Positions 16,454 to 24,016 of a DNA stretch of 40,379 bases are shown in pieces (position 1 is the stretch's first letter; each line of letters opens with the position of its first letter). The notes under the pieces were generated by a model. That model searched no databases. It saw only the letters and a list, made by a program, of their open reading frames with translations, and was not told the DNA's origin. The translations under genes and the position numbers were made by a program. The stretch comes from Alistipes sp. UBA934 (GTDB lineage: Bacteria; Bacteroidota; Bacteroidia; Bacteroidales; Rikenellaceae): contig DBDK01000010.1 in assembly GCA_002293535.1 (NCBI GenBank), forward strand, positions 129,069 to 169,447, in the 5' to 3' direction.

Positions 16454-18190
16454 ATGAGCGAGCAAATAAAACACGAATGCGGCATTGTACAGATACGTTT
16501 GCGCAAGCCGTTGAACTACTACAGAGAGAAATACGGCGAAGGATATGGGCTGGGTAAACTCTATCTGATGATGGAAAAGCAGCACAACCGTGGTCAAGAA
16601 GGAGCAGGGTTGGCAATCGTTAAGATCGGGGCGCCGGTAGGAACCGAATATATCTATCGCGAGAGGGCTCTGGGTAGTGGTGCAATCACCGAGATTTTCG
16701 AGAAACAGAAAAAGAACCCTTTCAACGGCGAGTTGATGCTGGGCCACCTGCGTTACAGTACCGGCGGGAGGGAAGGGATTTCGTTCGTTCATCCATTTTT
16801 GAGACGAAGCAACTGGCCGGAGCGCAATCTTTGTCTGGCGGGTAACTTTTCAATGACCAACACTGCCGAGATCCTTTCGGGTCTCGTCGCCGAGGGCCAA
16901 CATCCGCGAAACGACGCAGACACCTTTATACTCTTGGAACAGTTGGGCGGCATTTTGGATACCGAAAGTCTGAATATAGAGGAGGTGCTCAGGAAGGCAT
17001 CTGCTACTTGGGATGGCGGCTATATAATCACCGGAGCAACGGGCGACGGGGTAGGATTCACTATTCGCGACCCGTGGGGTATCCGTTCGGCGCACTACTA
17101 TGTGGATGATGAAATTGCCGTTGTAGCGTCGGAACGTGCTGTTATTCAGACTGCAATGAATCTCACCTCCGAACAGGTGAAGGAGCTCCGAGCCGGTGAG
17201 GCGATAATTATGCGAAAGAGTGGCGAGGTGGAACTTCGGCAAATAAATCCGCCGCACAATCCGCGCCCCTGTTCGTTCGAGAGGATCTATTTCTCGCGCG
17301 GCACGGATGCCGATATATATAAGGAACGCAAGGCGCTGGGCCGTTTTCTGGTGCCGCAAATTCTCACGGAGATCGACGGCGACATAGACCACGCGGTTTT
17401 CTCGTTTATCCCAAACACTGCCGAAGTGGCGTGGTACGGGATGATGGAGGGTTTGGAAGCATATAACGACGAACGTAAAGTGGAGCGCCTCACGAAGCTG
17501 GGGACCGAGATTACTCCGGAGCAGATCCGTGAAATAGTTGGACACAAGGTCCGCACCGAAAAACTGGCCGTGAAGGACATTAAACTGCGTACGTTCATTG
17601 CCGAAGGCGAGCGGCGCGATGAGCTGGCCGGCCACGTTTACGACATAACCTACGATACCATCGAACCGGGCAAAGATTATGCGGTGGTGATCGACGATAG
17701 CATTGTCCGCGGAACGACACTTAAGCGTAGTATTGTGAAGATCCTAAGTCGGTTAAAGCCACGCAAAATAGTAATTGTCTCATCCTCGCCGCAGGTGCGT
17801 TACCCGGATTGCTATGGTATAGATATGTCGCGCTTAGACGAGTTCATTGCTTTTCACGCGGCGATTTCGCTGTTGCGCGATAGCGGTAAAGAGGCGCTGC
17901 TGAAGCAGGTTTACGAAAAATGTAAAACAGATCCCTCGAAGAACCACGTCAAAGAGATTTACGATGCATTCGGCTATGAAGATGTTTCGCGTCGGATCGC
18001 CGAGATGGTCACCCCGGATGATTGTGATTGCGAAGTGGGTGTGGTCTATCAAACCATCGAGAAGCTTATTGAAGCCTGCCCCGGCAACAATGGCGACTGG
18101 TATTTTTCGGGCGACTATCCGACGCCTGGCGGCATAAGAATGGTAAATAACGCTTATACTAAATGGTATGAATCAGTGGTTAGATTGTGA
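16454..18190 (+). CDS. purF: Amidophosphoribosyltransferase, long Bacteroidota form
   Basis: Catalyses the first committed step of purine synthesis: PRPP + glutamine to phosphoribosylamine. The 578-residue protein begins MSEQIKHECGIV; C9 is the expected N-terminal nucleophile after removal of a short propeptide. The glutaminase half has EKQHNRGQEGAG, GHLRYST and GNFSMTN. The phosphoribosyltransferase half has FIPNTAEVAWYGM and the PRPP loop VVIDDSIVRGTTL (~411-423), then YPDCYGIDM. The C-terminal ~100 residues with GDWYFSGDYPTPGG are typical of the long Bacteroidota version rather than the ~470-residue enterobacterial one. Its end overlaps the PIG-L gene by 23 nt, so purF, PIG-L and nagB form one operon linking glutamine-dependent purine synthesis with amino-sugar metabolism. 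Confidence 0.9.
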   Translation: MSEQIKHECGIVQIRLRKPLNYYREKYGEGYGLGKLYLMMEKQHNRGQEGAGLAIVKIGAPVGTEYIYRERALGSGAITEIFEKQKKNPFNGELMLGHLRYSTGGREGISFVHPFLRRSNWPERNLCLAGNFSMTNTAEILSGLVAEGQHPRNDADTFILLEQLGGILDTESLNIEEVLRKASATWDGGYIITGATGDGVGFTIRDPWGIRSAHYYVDDEIAVVASERAVIQTAMNLTSEQVKELRAGEAIIMRKSGEVELRQINPPHNPRPCSFERIYFSRGTDADIYKERKALGRFLVPQILTEIDGDIDHAVFSFIPNTAEVAWYGMMEGLEAYNDERKVERLTKLGTEITPEQIREIVGHKVRTEKLAVKDIKLRTFIAEGERRDELAGHVYDITYDTIEPGKDYAVVIDDSIVRGTTLKRSIVKILSRLKPRKIVIVSSSPQVRYPDCYGIDMSRLDEFIAFHAAISLLRDSGKEALLKQVYEKCKTDPSKNHVKEIYDAFGYEDVSRRIAEMVTPDDCDCEVGVVYQTIEKLIEACPGNNGDWYFSGDYPTPGGIRMVNNAYTKWYESVVRL

Positions 18191-19274
18191 ATGGACGCCG
18201 CGGCTTGTTCGCAAGGCGGTGATTTGGTTGTGCACGCAGGTGGGCAAACCCATCCTGAAACTCACGCGTAAAGATTATATTGACAACGGCCTCGAAGGGT
18301 TGCTGGAAAGTCAGGGTACGTTCGACTCGATCAACATCAAAGTGTTCAACGACCTGCAACACACTATCACCGGCTGGCCGGGCGGCAAACCCAATGCCGA
18401 CGATAGCACCCGGCCGGAACGCTCGGTGCCCTACCCGAAGAGGGTGGTGATCTTTTCGCCCCATCCGGACGACGATGTGATCTCGATGGGCGGGACGTTC
18501 TGCCGTTTGGTCGAGCAGGGACATAACGTTCACGTGGGTTATCAAACATCGGGCGATATCGCCGTGCTGGACGAAATGGTGCTGGCCACTATAGACACTG
18601 CGCACGAGATCGGTTTCCCGAATCGCTACAATGAGGTGAAGGCATTGATCGACTCCAAGAAGCCAGGCGAGCCCGAACCTTTGGAGCTTCGCCACCTCAA
18701 GGCAGGTATTCGTCGCTCTGAAGCCAAAGCCGCTTGCCGCGAATTCGGACTCGACACGAACCATTGCCATTTCCTCAATATGCCTTTTTACGAATCGGGC
18801 GGCGTGAAAAAGAAACCGCTTGGGCCGGAAGACGTCGAGCTGAATGTGAGCTTGTTACGAGAGATCAAGCCCCACCAGATCTACGCTGCCGGTGACTGGG
18901 CCGATCCCCACGGAACCCACCGCGTGTGCATCGAAGCCGTGGCCGCCGCGTTGGAGGTTTGTCGCGACGACGAATGGACAAAGGAGTGTAACCTGTGGCT
19001 GTATCGCGGCGCCTGGCAGGAATGGGATCTCGACTTGGTGGATATGGCTGTGCCGCTGAGCCCAGACGAGGTGATCAAAAAGCGCCACGCCATTTATCGC
19101 CACATATCTCAAAAGGACTTTATTCCGTTCCCCGGCGAGGATGCACGCGAGTTTTGGCAAAGGGCTGAAGACCGTACTCAGCACACCGCCCGTGTGTATG
19201 ATGCGCTTGGGATGGCCGAATATCAGGCGATCGAAGTATTTGCAAAGTTTAACCCAAGAGAATTTAAAATATGA
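18168..19274 (+). CDS. PIG-L/LmbE-type deacetylase, split-off half of a NagB-PIG-L fusion
   Basis: PIG-L family enzymes are Zn2+-dependent N-deacetylases acting on GlcNAc-containing substrates. The 368-residue protein has the zinc motif PHPDDD (H99-D103) with GGT behind it, and the later DPHGTHR motif (H248/H251). Residues ~7-75 (CEWTPRLVRKAVIWLC, LQHTITGWPGGKPN) match, from memory, the linker between the NagB-like and PIG-L domains of the ~660-residue fusion proteins of Bacteroides. Here the NagB-like half is absent and translation starts just before the linker, inside the end of purF. A separate, complete nagB overlaps the stop by 4 nt (ATGA). It is cytoplasmic, with no signal peptide. The physiological substrate is not known. 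Confidence 0.85.
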   Translation: MNQWLDCEWTPRLVRKAVIWLCTQVGKPILKLTRKDYIDNGLEGLLESQGTFDSINIKVFNDLQHTITGWPGGKPNADDSTRPERSVPYPKRVVIFSPHPDDDVISMGGTFCRLVEQGHNVHVGYQTSGDIAVLDEMVLATIDTAHEIGFPNRYNEVKALIDSKKPGEPEPLELRHLKAGIRRSEAKAACREFGLDTNHCHFLNMPFYESGGVKKKPLGPEDVELNVSLLREIKPHQIYAAGDWADPHGTHRVCIEAVAAALEVCRDDEWTKECNLWLYRGAWQEWDLDLVDMAVPLSPDEVIKKRHAIYRHISQKDFIPFPGEDAREFWQRAEDRTQHTARVYDALGMAEYQAIEVFAKFNPREFKI

Positions 19275-20047
19275 GACTCATCATCAAAGATTCCGCGCCA
19301 CAGGTTGCCAGATGGGCCGCTGAACATATCTTAGAAAAGATCAATGCGCACAAAGGGCCGAAACCTTTCGTACTGGGACTGCCTACGGGCTCGACTCCGC
19401 TGGCGACTTATGCCGAGCTTATCAATATGCACAAGGCCGGTAAGGTTTCGTTCGCAAACGTTGTAACTTTCAATATGGACGAATACGTTGGCTTGCCCGA
19501 AGACCATCCGGAAAGCTACCACAGCTTTATGTGGAAAAACTTCTTCAGCCACGTGGATGTCAAGCGCGAAAATGTGAATATCCTCAATGGTAATGCCAAA
19601 GATTTGGTGGCCGAATGCGCCGACTATGAATTGCGTATCGAGGCTGCAGGCGGGATTGACCTGTTTATGGGCGGAGTGGGGAACGACGGGCACATCGCGT
19701 TCAACGAACCTTTCTCGTCGATGGCCTCACGTACCCGTATCAAAACCCTCACGGAAGATACGATCATTGCCAATGCACGTTTCTTCGGAGGTGACACTTC
19801 GCAGGTACCCAAAACTTCTCTGACCGTGGGAGTTGCAACGATTTTAAGTGCGCGCGAGGTAATGATCTTAGCCACTGGGGCTTCCAAGGCACGCGCTGTT
19901 CAGCAAGGTGTCGAGGGGGCATATAGCCACGTTTGGACGATCACCGGCCTTCAGGTTCATCCGCACGGCATTCTGGTCGTCGATGACCCAGCCGCCACTG
20001 AACTCAAAGTCTCGACGTACCGCTACTTTAAAGACATAGAAAGGTAG
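19271..20047 (+). CDS. nagB: Glucosamine-6-phosphate deaminase
   Basis: Converts glucosamine-6-phosphate to fructose-6-phosphate and ammonia, feeding amino sugars into glycolysis. At 258 residues it is a normal length. Catalytic residues sit where expected, two positions earlier than in E. coli NagB: D70 in FNMDEYVGL; D139, H141 and E146 in GVGNDGHIAFNEP. The phosphate loop GLPTGSTPL is at ~36-44. The ATG overlaps the stop of the PIG-L gene (ATGA), so translation is probably coupled, and it is the last gene of the purF operon. Its 3' end overlaps the convergent trmB gene by 25 nt. It is a logical destination for GlcNAc freed by the GH20 enzyme at 5084-7066. Confidence 0.95.
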   Translation: MRLIIKDSAPQVARWAAEHILEKINAHKGPKPFVLGLPTGSTPLATYAELINMHKAGKVSFANVVTFNMDEYVGLPEDHPESYHSFMWKNFFSHVDVKRENVNILNGNAKDLVAECADYELRIEAAGGIDLFMGGVGNDGHIAFNEPFSSMASRTRIKTLTEDTIIANARFFGGDTSQVPKTSLTVGVATILSAREVMILATGASKARAVQQGVEGAYSHVWTITGLQVHPHGILVVDDPAATELKVSTYRYFKDIER

Positions 20048-20715
20048 GTAATCGGCTTACCTTCAGCTAAAAACCGTCTCTCGTAGGCGGTTTTTATTTT
20101 TAGGGTAGGGTAGGCGTCGGCCAGCGAAACGCCACTTGTTTCTTCGCCATAAATATCCGCGCAGGCGATATGAAGCGGCAGACGCTGTTCGGTGATCACT
20201 TCGAGTGTGTAATCGTGCAGTTCGCGCGAGTCGGTCTTGAGGTGGATTATGCCGCTTGAGGCCAGAAATTCAGCGTATCGCGCTAAAAACTCAGGCGAGG
20301 TGAGCCGCTTCTTTTCGCGTCCTTTTTTGAGTTGTGGATCGGGAAACGTGATCCAAATCTCGGCAATTTCCCCTGGGGCGAAAAACGAACGGATAAACTC
20401 GATTCGCGTACGCAGAAAGCCCACGTTGCGCATTCCCATTTCGGTAGCGGTCTTGGCTCCACGCCACATTCGTGCTCCTTTGATGTCTATGCCGAGAAAA
20501 TTCTTGTCCGGATGTGCAGCCCCGAGCCCGACGGTATATTCACCTCGTCCGCAACCGAGCTCCAAGACTATCGGCTGCGAGTTTCCAAAAAACTCAGTTC
20601 CCCAGTGCCCTTTCAATCGGTGGTCTTTACCGAAAATTTCGTCGAATTCGGGTTGAACCAGATTTTCGAAGGTCAGGTTCTCTGCAAATTTTCTTAACTT
20701 ATCTTTGCCCATCAT
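20023..20715 (-). CDS. trmB: tRNA (guanine-N7-)-methyltransferase
   Basis: Makes m7G46 in tRNA with S-adenosylmethionine. The ~230-residue protein has the Rossmann SAM motif LELGCGRGEYTVGL, then GIDIKGARMWRGAK, the catalytic-site ITFPDPQLKKGREKKRL and the C-terminal TAYERRFLAEG, all typical of TrmB. I take ATG 20715; a second ATG follows directly (20712), and the upstream TTG is less likely. The start lies inside the end of the gldH-like gene, 17 nt before its stop codon, so it is translated with that operon. Its own stop codon lies within the convergent nagB gene (25-nt antisense overlap). Confidence 0.95.
   Translation of the reverse strand: MMGKDKLRKFAENLTFENLVQPEFDEIFGKDHRLKGHWGTEFFGNSQPIVLELGCGRGEYTVGLGAAHPDKNFLGIDIKGARMWRGAKTATEMGMRNVGFLRTRIEFIRSFFAPGEIAEIWITFPDPQLKKGREKKRLTSPEFLARYAEFLASSGIIHLKTDSRELHDYTLEVITEQRLPLHIACADIYGEETSGVSLADAYPTLKIKTAYERRFLAEGKPITYLSMSLK
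20070..20100 (+). terminator. Terminator of the purF-nagB operon, inside trmB
   Basis: AAAACCGTC (20070-20078) pairs with GGCGGTTTT (20086-20094), with one G-U pair, around a 7-nt loop, followed by a T-rich tail (20091-20100). It is 22 nt behind the nagB stop. The hairpin lies in the 3' coding part of trmB on the other strand, where it encodes part of the conserved T-x-Y-E-x-x-F region. Confidence 0.8.
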
Positions 20716-21130
20716 TGACAAGATCTAACGCTACACTCCACACTCCGCGCGTGGGCTGCAACGGGGTGACACTGAAGCGATAATCGCCAGTTTCAGCCAT
20801 CGTCACACCGGTGAGAAAAACCGTGCGGGCTTCGTGCAGGTTATTATCGGTTACCGGAGTGAGTTCCAGCTCTATGGGACAGTTGAAATGCTCGCCCGAC
20901 GGGAAAAACACCTCCATAACATAGACGTTCTTCGCGGGTGTTGCGTCTGATCCATAACGGACGGCAAATGATAGATCTATCCGAGTCGGCTTGTCAGAGG
21001 TGTATGGAAATATCCACGTGATGGTTTCGTTCCAACCGTTGGGATCGACATCGCCGGCGAGGCTTACACCCCGTGAAACACACCCCGAAGTGCCTAAAAC
21101 CAGCGCCACCATCAAAAAGAGTCGTTTCAT
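20699..21130 (-). CDS. gldH: GldH-like gliding-motility-family lipoprotein
   Basis: A 143-residue lipoprotein: MKRLFLMVALVLGTSGC ends in a lipobox, with the lipid Cys at about residue 17. The mature part is predicted to be all-beta, with the pattern ITWIFPYTSDKPTRIDLSFAVRYG that recalls GldH. The main support is position: in Bacteroidales a GldH lipoprotein commonly follows a PSP1-domain gene, and here the ATG overlaps the PSP1 stop (ATGA). In non-gliding Bacteroidales the protein persists with unclear function. The similarity is weak to the eye, so the name is provisional. It is translationally coupled on both sides (PSP1 upstream, trmB downstream). Confidence 0.5.
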   Translation of the reverse strand: MKRLFLMVALVLGTSGCVSRGVSLAGDVDPNGWNETITWIFPYTSDKPTRIDLSFAVRYGSDATPAKNVYVMEVFFPSGEHFNCPIELELTPVTDNNLHEARTVFLTGVTMAETGDYRFSVTPLQPTRGVWSVALDLVNDGQR

Positions 21131-22320
21131 TGCTTCTTGTCGTGGTTTTGCGGGCGGGGTTTCCGGCGACGATTATCTTCACGACCATTGCCACTGCGAC
21201 TTCGGTTATTTCTGTTTCTTCTTTTGCCTTCGTCAGCGTTCCGACCGCTGTCGAATCGGGTGATGCTCTCTTCGCCGACCATATTGACGAATGCTGGCTC
21301 TTCCGGTGCAGCATTGCGCGGAGCCAAGCCAGTTATGGTTTCTGGTTTGGTACCCCGGCGGTTCATATCCTGAATTTCGCGCACTTTGCTTGCCGGCAGC
21401 ACCACACCTCCTTCTTGAGCGCCTTTTTGAGTGTTGAAAGTCATCGTACGGCGCAACACATCGGTCGAAATCAGGTGGTAATCGCCATCCAGTGCCTGTA
21501 GAGGTTCGTTCACACGAGGTAACGATTTGCGTGCGTCGATATACGCATCCAACTCATAGGCCAGACAGCATTTGAGTTTACAGCACTGGCCTGCAAGTTT
21601 TTGTGGGTTGAGCGAAATGTCCTGGGTACGTGCGGCGCCTGTTGTGACCGAGTTGAAGTTGGCGATCCACGAGGTGCAGCAAAGCTCTCGTCCGCACGAT
21701 CCGAGACCTCCGATTCGAGCTGCCTCCTGACGCGCGCCGATCTGCTTCATCTCTACTTTGATGCCGAACTCCGACGCGAAAACCTTTATCAGTTCTCGGA
21801 AATCGACCCTGCCGTCGGCAATGTAATAGAAGATGGCCTTGATCCTGTCACCCTGATACTCCACGTCGCCGATCTTCATATCGAGCCTGAGCTCCTTGGC
21901 AATTTGGCGTGACCGGATCATCGTCTCGTGTTCCAAAGCGATGGCCTCCTGCCACTTCTCTATGTCATAGGGTTTTGCTTTTCGGTGGATAGCCTTGAAT
22001 TCTCCATTCTGGGGCGAGAAGCCTGTTCGCTTCATTTGCCTGGCTACCATATCGCCTGTGAGCGAGATTATACCAACATCGTGGCCGGGTGACGATTCCA
22101 CAGCCACAATATCACCTCTTTTCAGAGGCAGGTTGTGAACATTCTTGTAGTAGCCTCGGCGAGTGTTTTTGAACCTCACTTCGAATATGTCGGTCGGCGT
22201 GGCGGGGTAGCCCTCCAGCCAGTCGGTTTCGTGGAGCTTGAAGCAGCCTTCGCACACGACAGCCTGGTCGCCATCGAATTCACACCCGCGTCCTATATCG
22301 AGTCTCTTGTTATTATTCAT
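21127..22320 (-). CDS. PSP1-domain protein, RicT/YaaT family
   Basis: A 397-residue cytoplasmic protein. The centre has the PSP1 domain: VRFKNTRRGYYKN, LKRGDIVAVESSPGHDVGII, and later DGRVDFRELIKVFASEFGIKVEMKQIG. The Cys-rich set GLGSCGRELCCTSW and GQCCKLKCCLAYE is the hallmark of RicT-like proteins, which in Bacillus carry Fe-S clusters with RicA/RicF and promote RNase Y-dependent mRNA processing. An additional N-terminal CEGCFKL pair is present. The C-terminal ~50 residues are a basic, Arg/Asn-rich tail suited to RNA binding. ATG 22320 is only 4 nt from a -7 element. It starts the PSP1-gldH-trmB set behind the MATE gene. Confidence 0.9.
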   Translation of the reverse strand: MNNNKRLDIGRGCEFDGDQAVVCEGCFKLHETDWLEGYPATPTDIFEVRFKNTRRGYYKNVHNLPLKRGDIVAVESSPGHDVGIISLTGDMVARQMKRTGFSPQNGEFKAIHRKAKPYDIEKWQEAIALEHETMIRSRQIAKELRLDMKIGDVEYQGDRIKAIFYYIADGRVDFRELIKVFASEFGIKVEMKQIGARQEAARIGGLGSCGRELCCTSWIANFNSVTTGAARTQDISLNPQKLAGQCCKLKCCLAYELDAYIDARKSLPRVNEPLQALDGDYHLISTDVLRRTMTFNTQKGAQEGGVVLPASKVREIQDMNRRGTKPETITGLAPRNAAPEEPAFVNMVGEESITRFDSGRNADEGKRRNRNNRSRSGNGREDNRRRKPRPQNHDKKQ

Positions 22321-22324
22321 TTTA

Positions 22325-22332
22325 CAAAGATA
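22325..22332 (-). promoter_or_regulatory. Candidate -7 element of the PSP1-gldH-trmB operon
   Basis: On the minus strand this reads TATCTTTG, ending 4 nt before ATG 22320. It lies in the 24-nt gap behind the MATE gene, so the operon probably has its own start and a leaderless mRNA. Confidence 0.5.
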
Positions 22333-22344
22333 GTGAAAAATAAT

Positions 22345-23718
22345 TTAATCGCTGCCGGCGTTCCGTCTTAGAATGCGCCTGTATCGCGTCATAAGGAGTG
22401 TAGCGGCAACGGCGAGGCCGAACACAAACCCGACCCAAAGTCCCTGGGGGCCGACTCCGAAAACGAACGCGAACAAATATCCGACAGGAAGGCAGATCAG
22501 GATGTAGGAGATGAACGCAATCACCGAAGTCGCCTTCACGTCCTGCATACCACGGAGGATGCAAAGCGAAGTCGATTGCAATCCGTCGAACACCTGAAAA
22601 ATGGCAACCATAACGAGCAGGCTTGCCGTGATATCTATAACGGCGGGATCGATGGTGAAGATTCGCGGCAGCAGATAGCGGCAGCTCACGAACACAATTG
22701 CCATAAAGACGTTCCAGACCAATCCGATTCGGTAGGAGCTGCTTGCGATTCGTCTTATGGCTGCAAAATCCTGTATGCCGTAAGCGTGACTTACCCTGAT
22801 CGTAGTGGCCGAACCTATGCTTAGTACAATGAGAAAAGCCATATTGGTAACCGAGATAGCGATTTGGTTGGCTGCCAGCGCCACGGTTCCCAGCCACCCC
22901 ATCATTATTCCTGTTATTGCAAATGATCCTCCTTCTAACACCATTTGTAGCGAGATCGGGAAACCAACCGAAAGCAACGAAGCGACCTTGCGGCGAGACC
23001 AGTTGTCGTTATGGTAGAACGAGAAATAACGTCTGAATGAGGAGTTCCAAGCGAAATAACCGATCACCATCACGGGCATCATTGCTCGTGAAATGAGCGT
23101 TGCAAGTCCGGCTCCGGCAGCTCCCATCTCAGGAAATCCAAGGTTGCCATAGATGAAGATCCAGTTTAAGATGACGTTCATTACGTTACAAAATATCGTG
23201 ATGACCATCTCCACGCGTGTGTTGCCCACTCCCTCCAAAAATTGGCGGAAGGAGAAAAACAGCATCAACGGGATACTGCTCCACGCCAGATACCTATAAT
23301 AAGGAGTACCGGCGGCGATCACCTCGGCGGGCTGATTCATATAGGGGAAAATCGCTACGAGCGCCAGTTGTATTGCGCTGATAACTATCCCCAATCCAAG
23401 ATACAGAACTACTGCGTTTTGCAAGATCTTGGCCGTTTTGCGGTGCTGACCCTGAGCATAGGCCTCGCCAACCAAAGGTGTGATGCCCATTGCCAGACCC
23501 AGCCCGAAGATAAACAGGAAGAAGAACACATTTCCTCCGAACGCCACTCCGGCCAGTGGAACTGCTCCAAGGTGGCCTACCATTGCATTATCGACGATTT
23601 GCACAGCCAATTGGCCCGCTTGCGTGAGTGCAATAGGGATAGCCAGTTTCAGCGTTTTGCTATATTCGTTCTGTGGCAAAATATTAACCGCTCCCGGCGT
23701 TCCGGGTAAAGTTTTCAT
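22345..23718 (-). CDS. MATE-family multidrug/Na+ antiporter
   Basis: A 457-residue inner-membrane protein with 12 hydrophobic segments in two similar halves. NorM/DinF-type features are IALTQAGQLAVQIVDNAMVGHLG in the first helices, then ITPLVGEAYAQGQ, and the second-half equivalents GFPISLQMVLEGGSFAITGIMMGWLG and GSATTIRVSHAYG. MATE proteins export cationic drugs or metabolites in exchange for Na+ or H+; the specificity cannot be read here. A sodium-driven version would fit a cell with Nqr. ATG 23718 is 11 nt from a -7 element. It is upstream of PSP1 on the same strand and divergent from the oxoacid oxidoreductase operon. Confidence 0.93.
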   Translation of the reverse strand: MKTLPGTPGAVNILPQNEYSKTLKLAIPIALTQAGQLAVQIVDNAMVGHLGAVPLAGVAFGGNVFFFLFIFGLGLAMGITPLVGEAYAQGQHRKTAKILQNAVVLYLGLGIVISAIQLALVAIFPYMNQPAEVIAAGTPYYRYLAWSSIPLMLFFSFRQFLEGVGNTRVEMVITIFCNVMNVILNWIFIYGNLGFPEMGAAGAGLATLISRAMMPVMVIGYFAWNSSFRRYFSFYHNDNWSRRKVASLLSVGFPISLQMVLEGGSFAITGIMMGWLGTVALAANQIAISVTNMAFLIVLSIGSATTIRVSHAYGIQDFAAIRRIASSSYRIGLVWNVFMAIVFVSCRYLLPRIFTIDPAVIDITASLLVMVAIFQVFDGLQSTSLCILRGMQDVKATSVIAFISYILICLPVGYLFAFVFGVGPQGLWVGFVFGLAVAATLLMTRYRRILRRNAGSD

Positions 23719-23729
23719 TAATTCGGGTG

Positions 23730-23737
23730 CAAAGATA
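23730..23737 (-). promoter_or_regulatory. Candidate -7 element of the MATE gene
   Basis: On the minus strand this is TATCTTTG, predicting a start near 23726 and a leader of about 8 nt. No TTTG -33 box is visible. Confidence 0.45.
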
Positions 23738-23759
23738 GTACATTCTCAATTGAATTTCG

Positions 23760-23767
23760 TACTTTTG
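23760..23767 (+). promoter_or_regulatory. Candidate -7 element of the 2-oxoacid oxidoreductase operon
   Basis: TACTTTTG fits TAnnTTTG and predicts a start near 23772, giving a leader of about 14 nt before ATG 23786. No -33 TTTG is visible. Confidence 0.45.
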
Positions 23768-23785
23768 CTTATCAATCGAAAATGT

Positions 23786-24016
23786 ATGGCTAATATTAAG
23801 GGAACGATAACCGTGGATGTAGAGCGGTGCAAGGGGTGCGGAGTTTGTGTGGGAGCGTGTCCGTTCGATGTGTTGGCACTGTCGAGCGAGGTGAACGGCA
23901 AGGGCTATCCCTTTGTATGTCAGGCTCGTGGGGAGGCTTGCACAGGGTGTGCGAATTGCGCCGTGGTTTGTCCCGATGGCTGCATTGAAGTATTCAGGGA
24001 GATATGCAAGAAGTAA
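23786..24016 (+). CDS. 2-oxoacid:ferredoxin oxidoreductase, 4Fe-4S (delta) subunit
   Basis: A 76-residue ferredoxin-like subunit that passes electrons from the catalytic subunits to ferredoxin. Two complete CxxCxxCxxxCP motifs are present: C15-C18-C21-C25 and C52-C55-C58-C62, each enough for a [4Fe-4S] cluster. The frame is open far upstream, but ATG 23786 (M-A-N-I-K-G) is the only start that gives a normal ferredoxin and fits the upstream promoter. The end overlaps the alpha-subunit gene by 13 nt. It is the first gene of a four-gene operon (delta, alpha, beta, gamma). Confidence 0.93.
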   Translation: MANIKGTITVDVERCKGCGVCVGACPFDVLALSSEVNGKGYPFVCQARGEACTGCANCAVVCPDGCIEVFREICKK

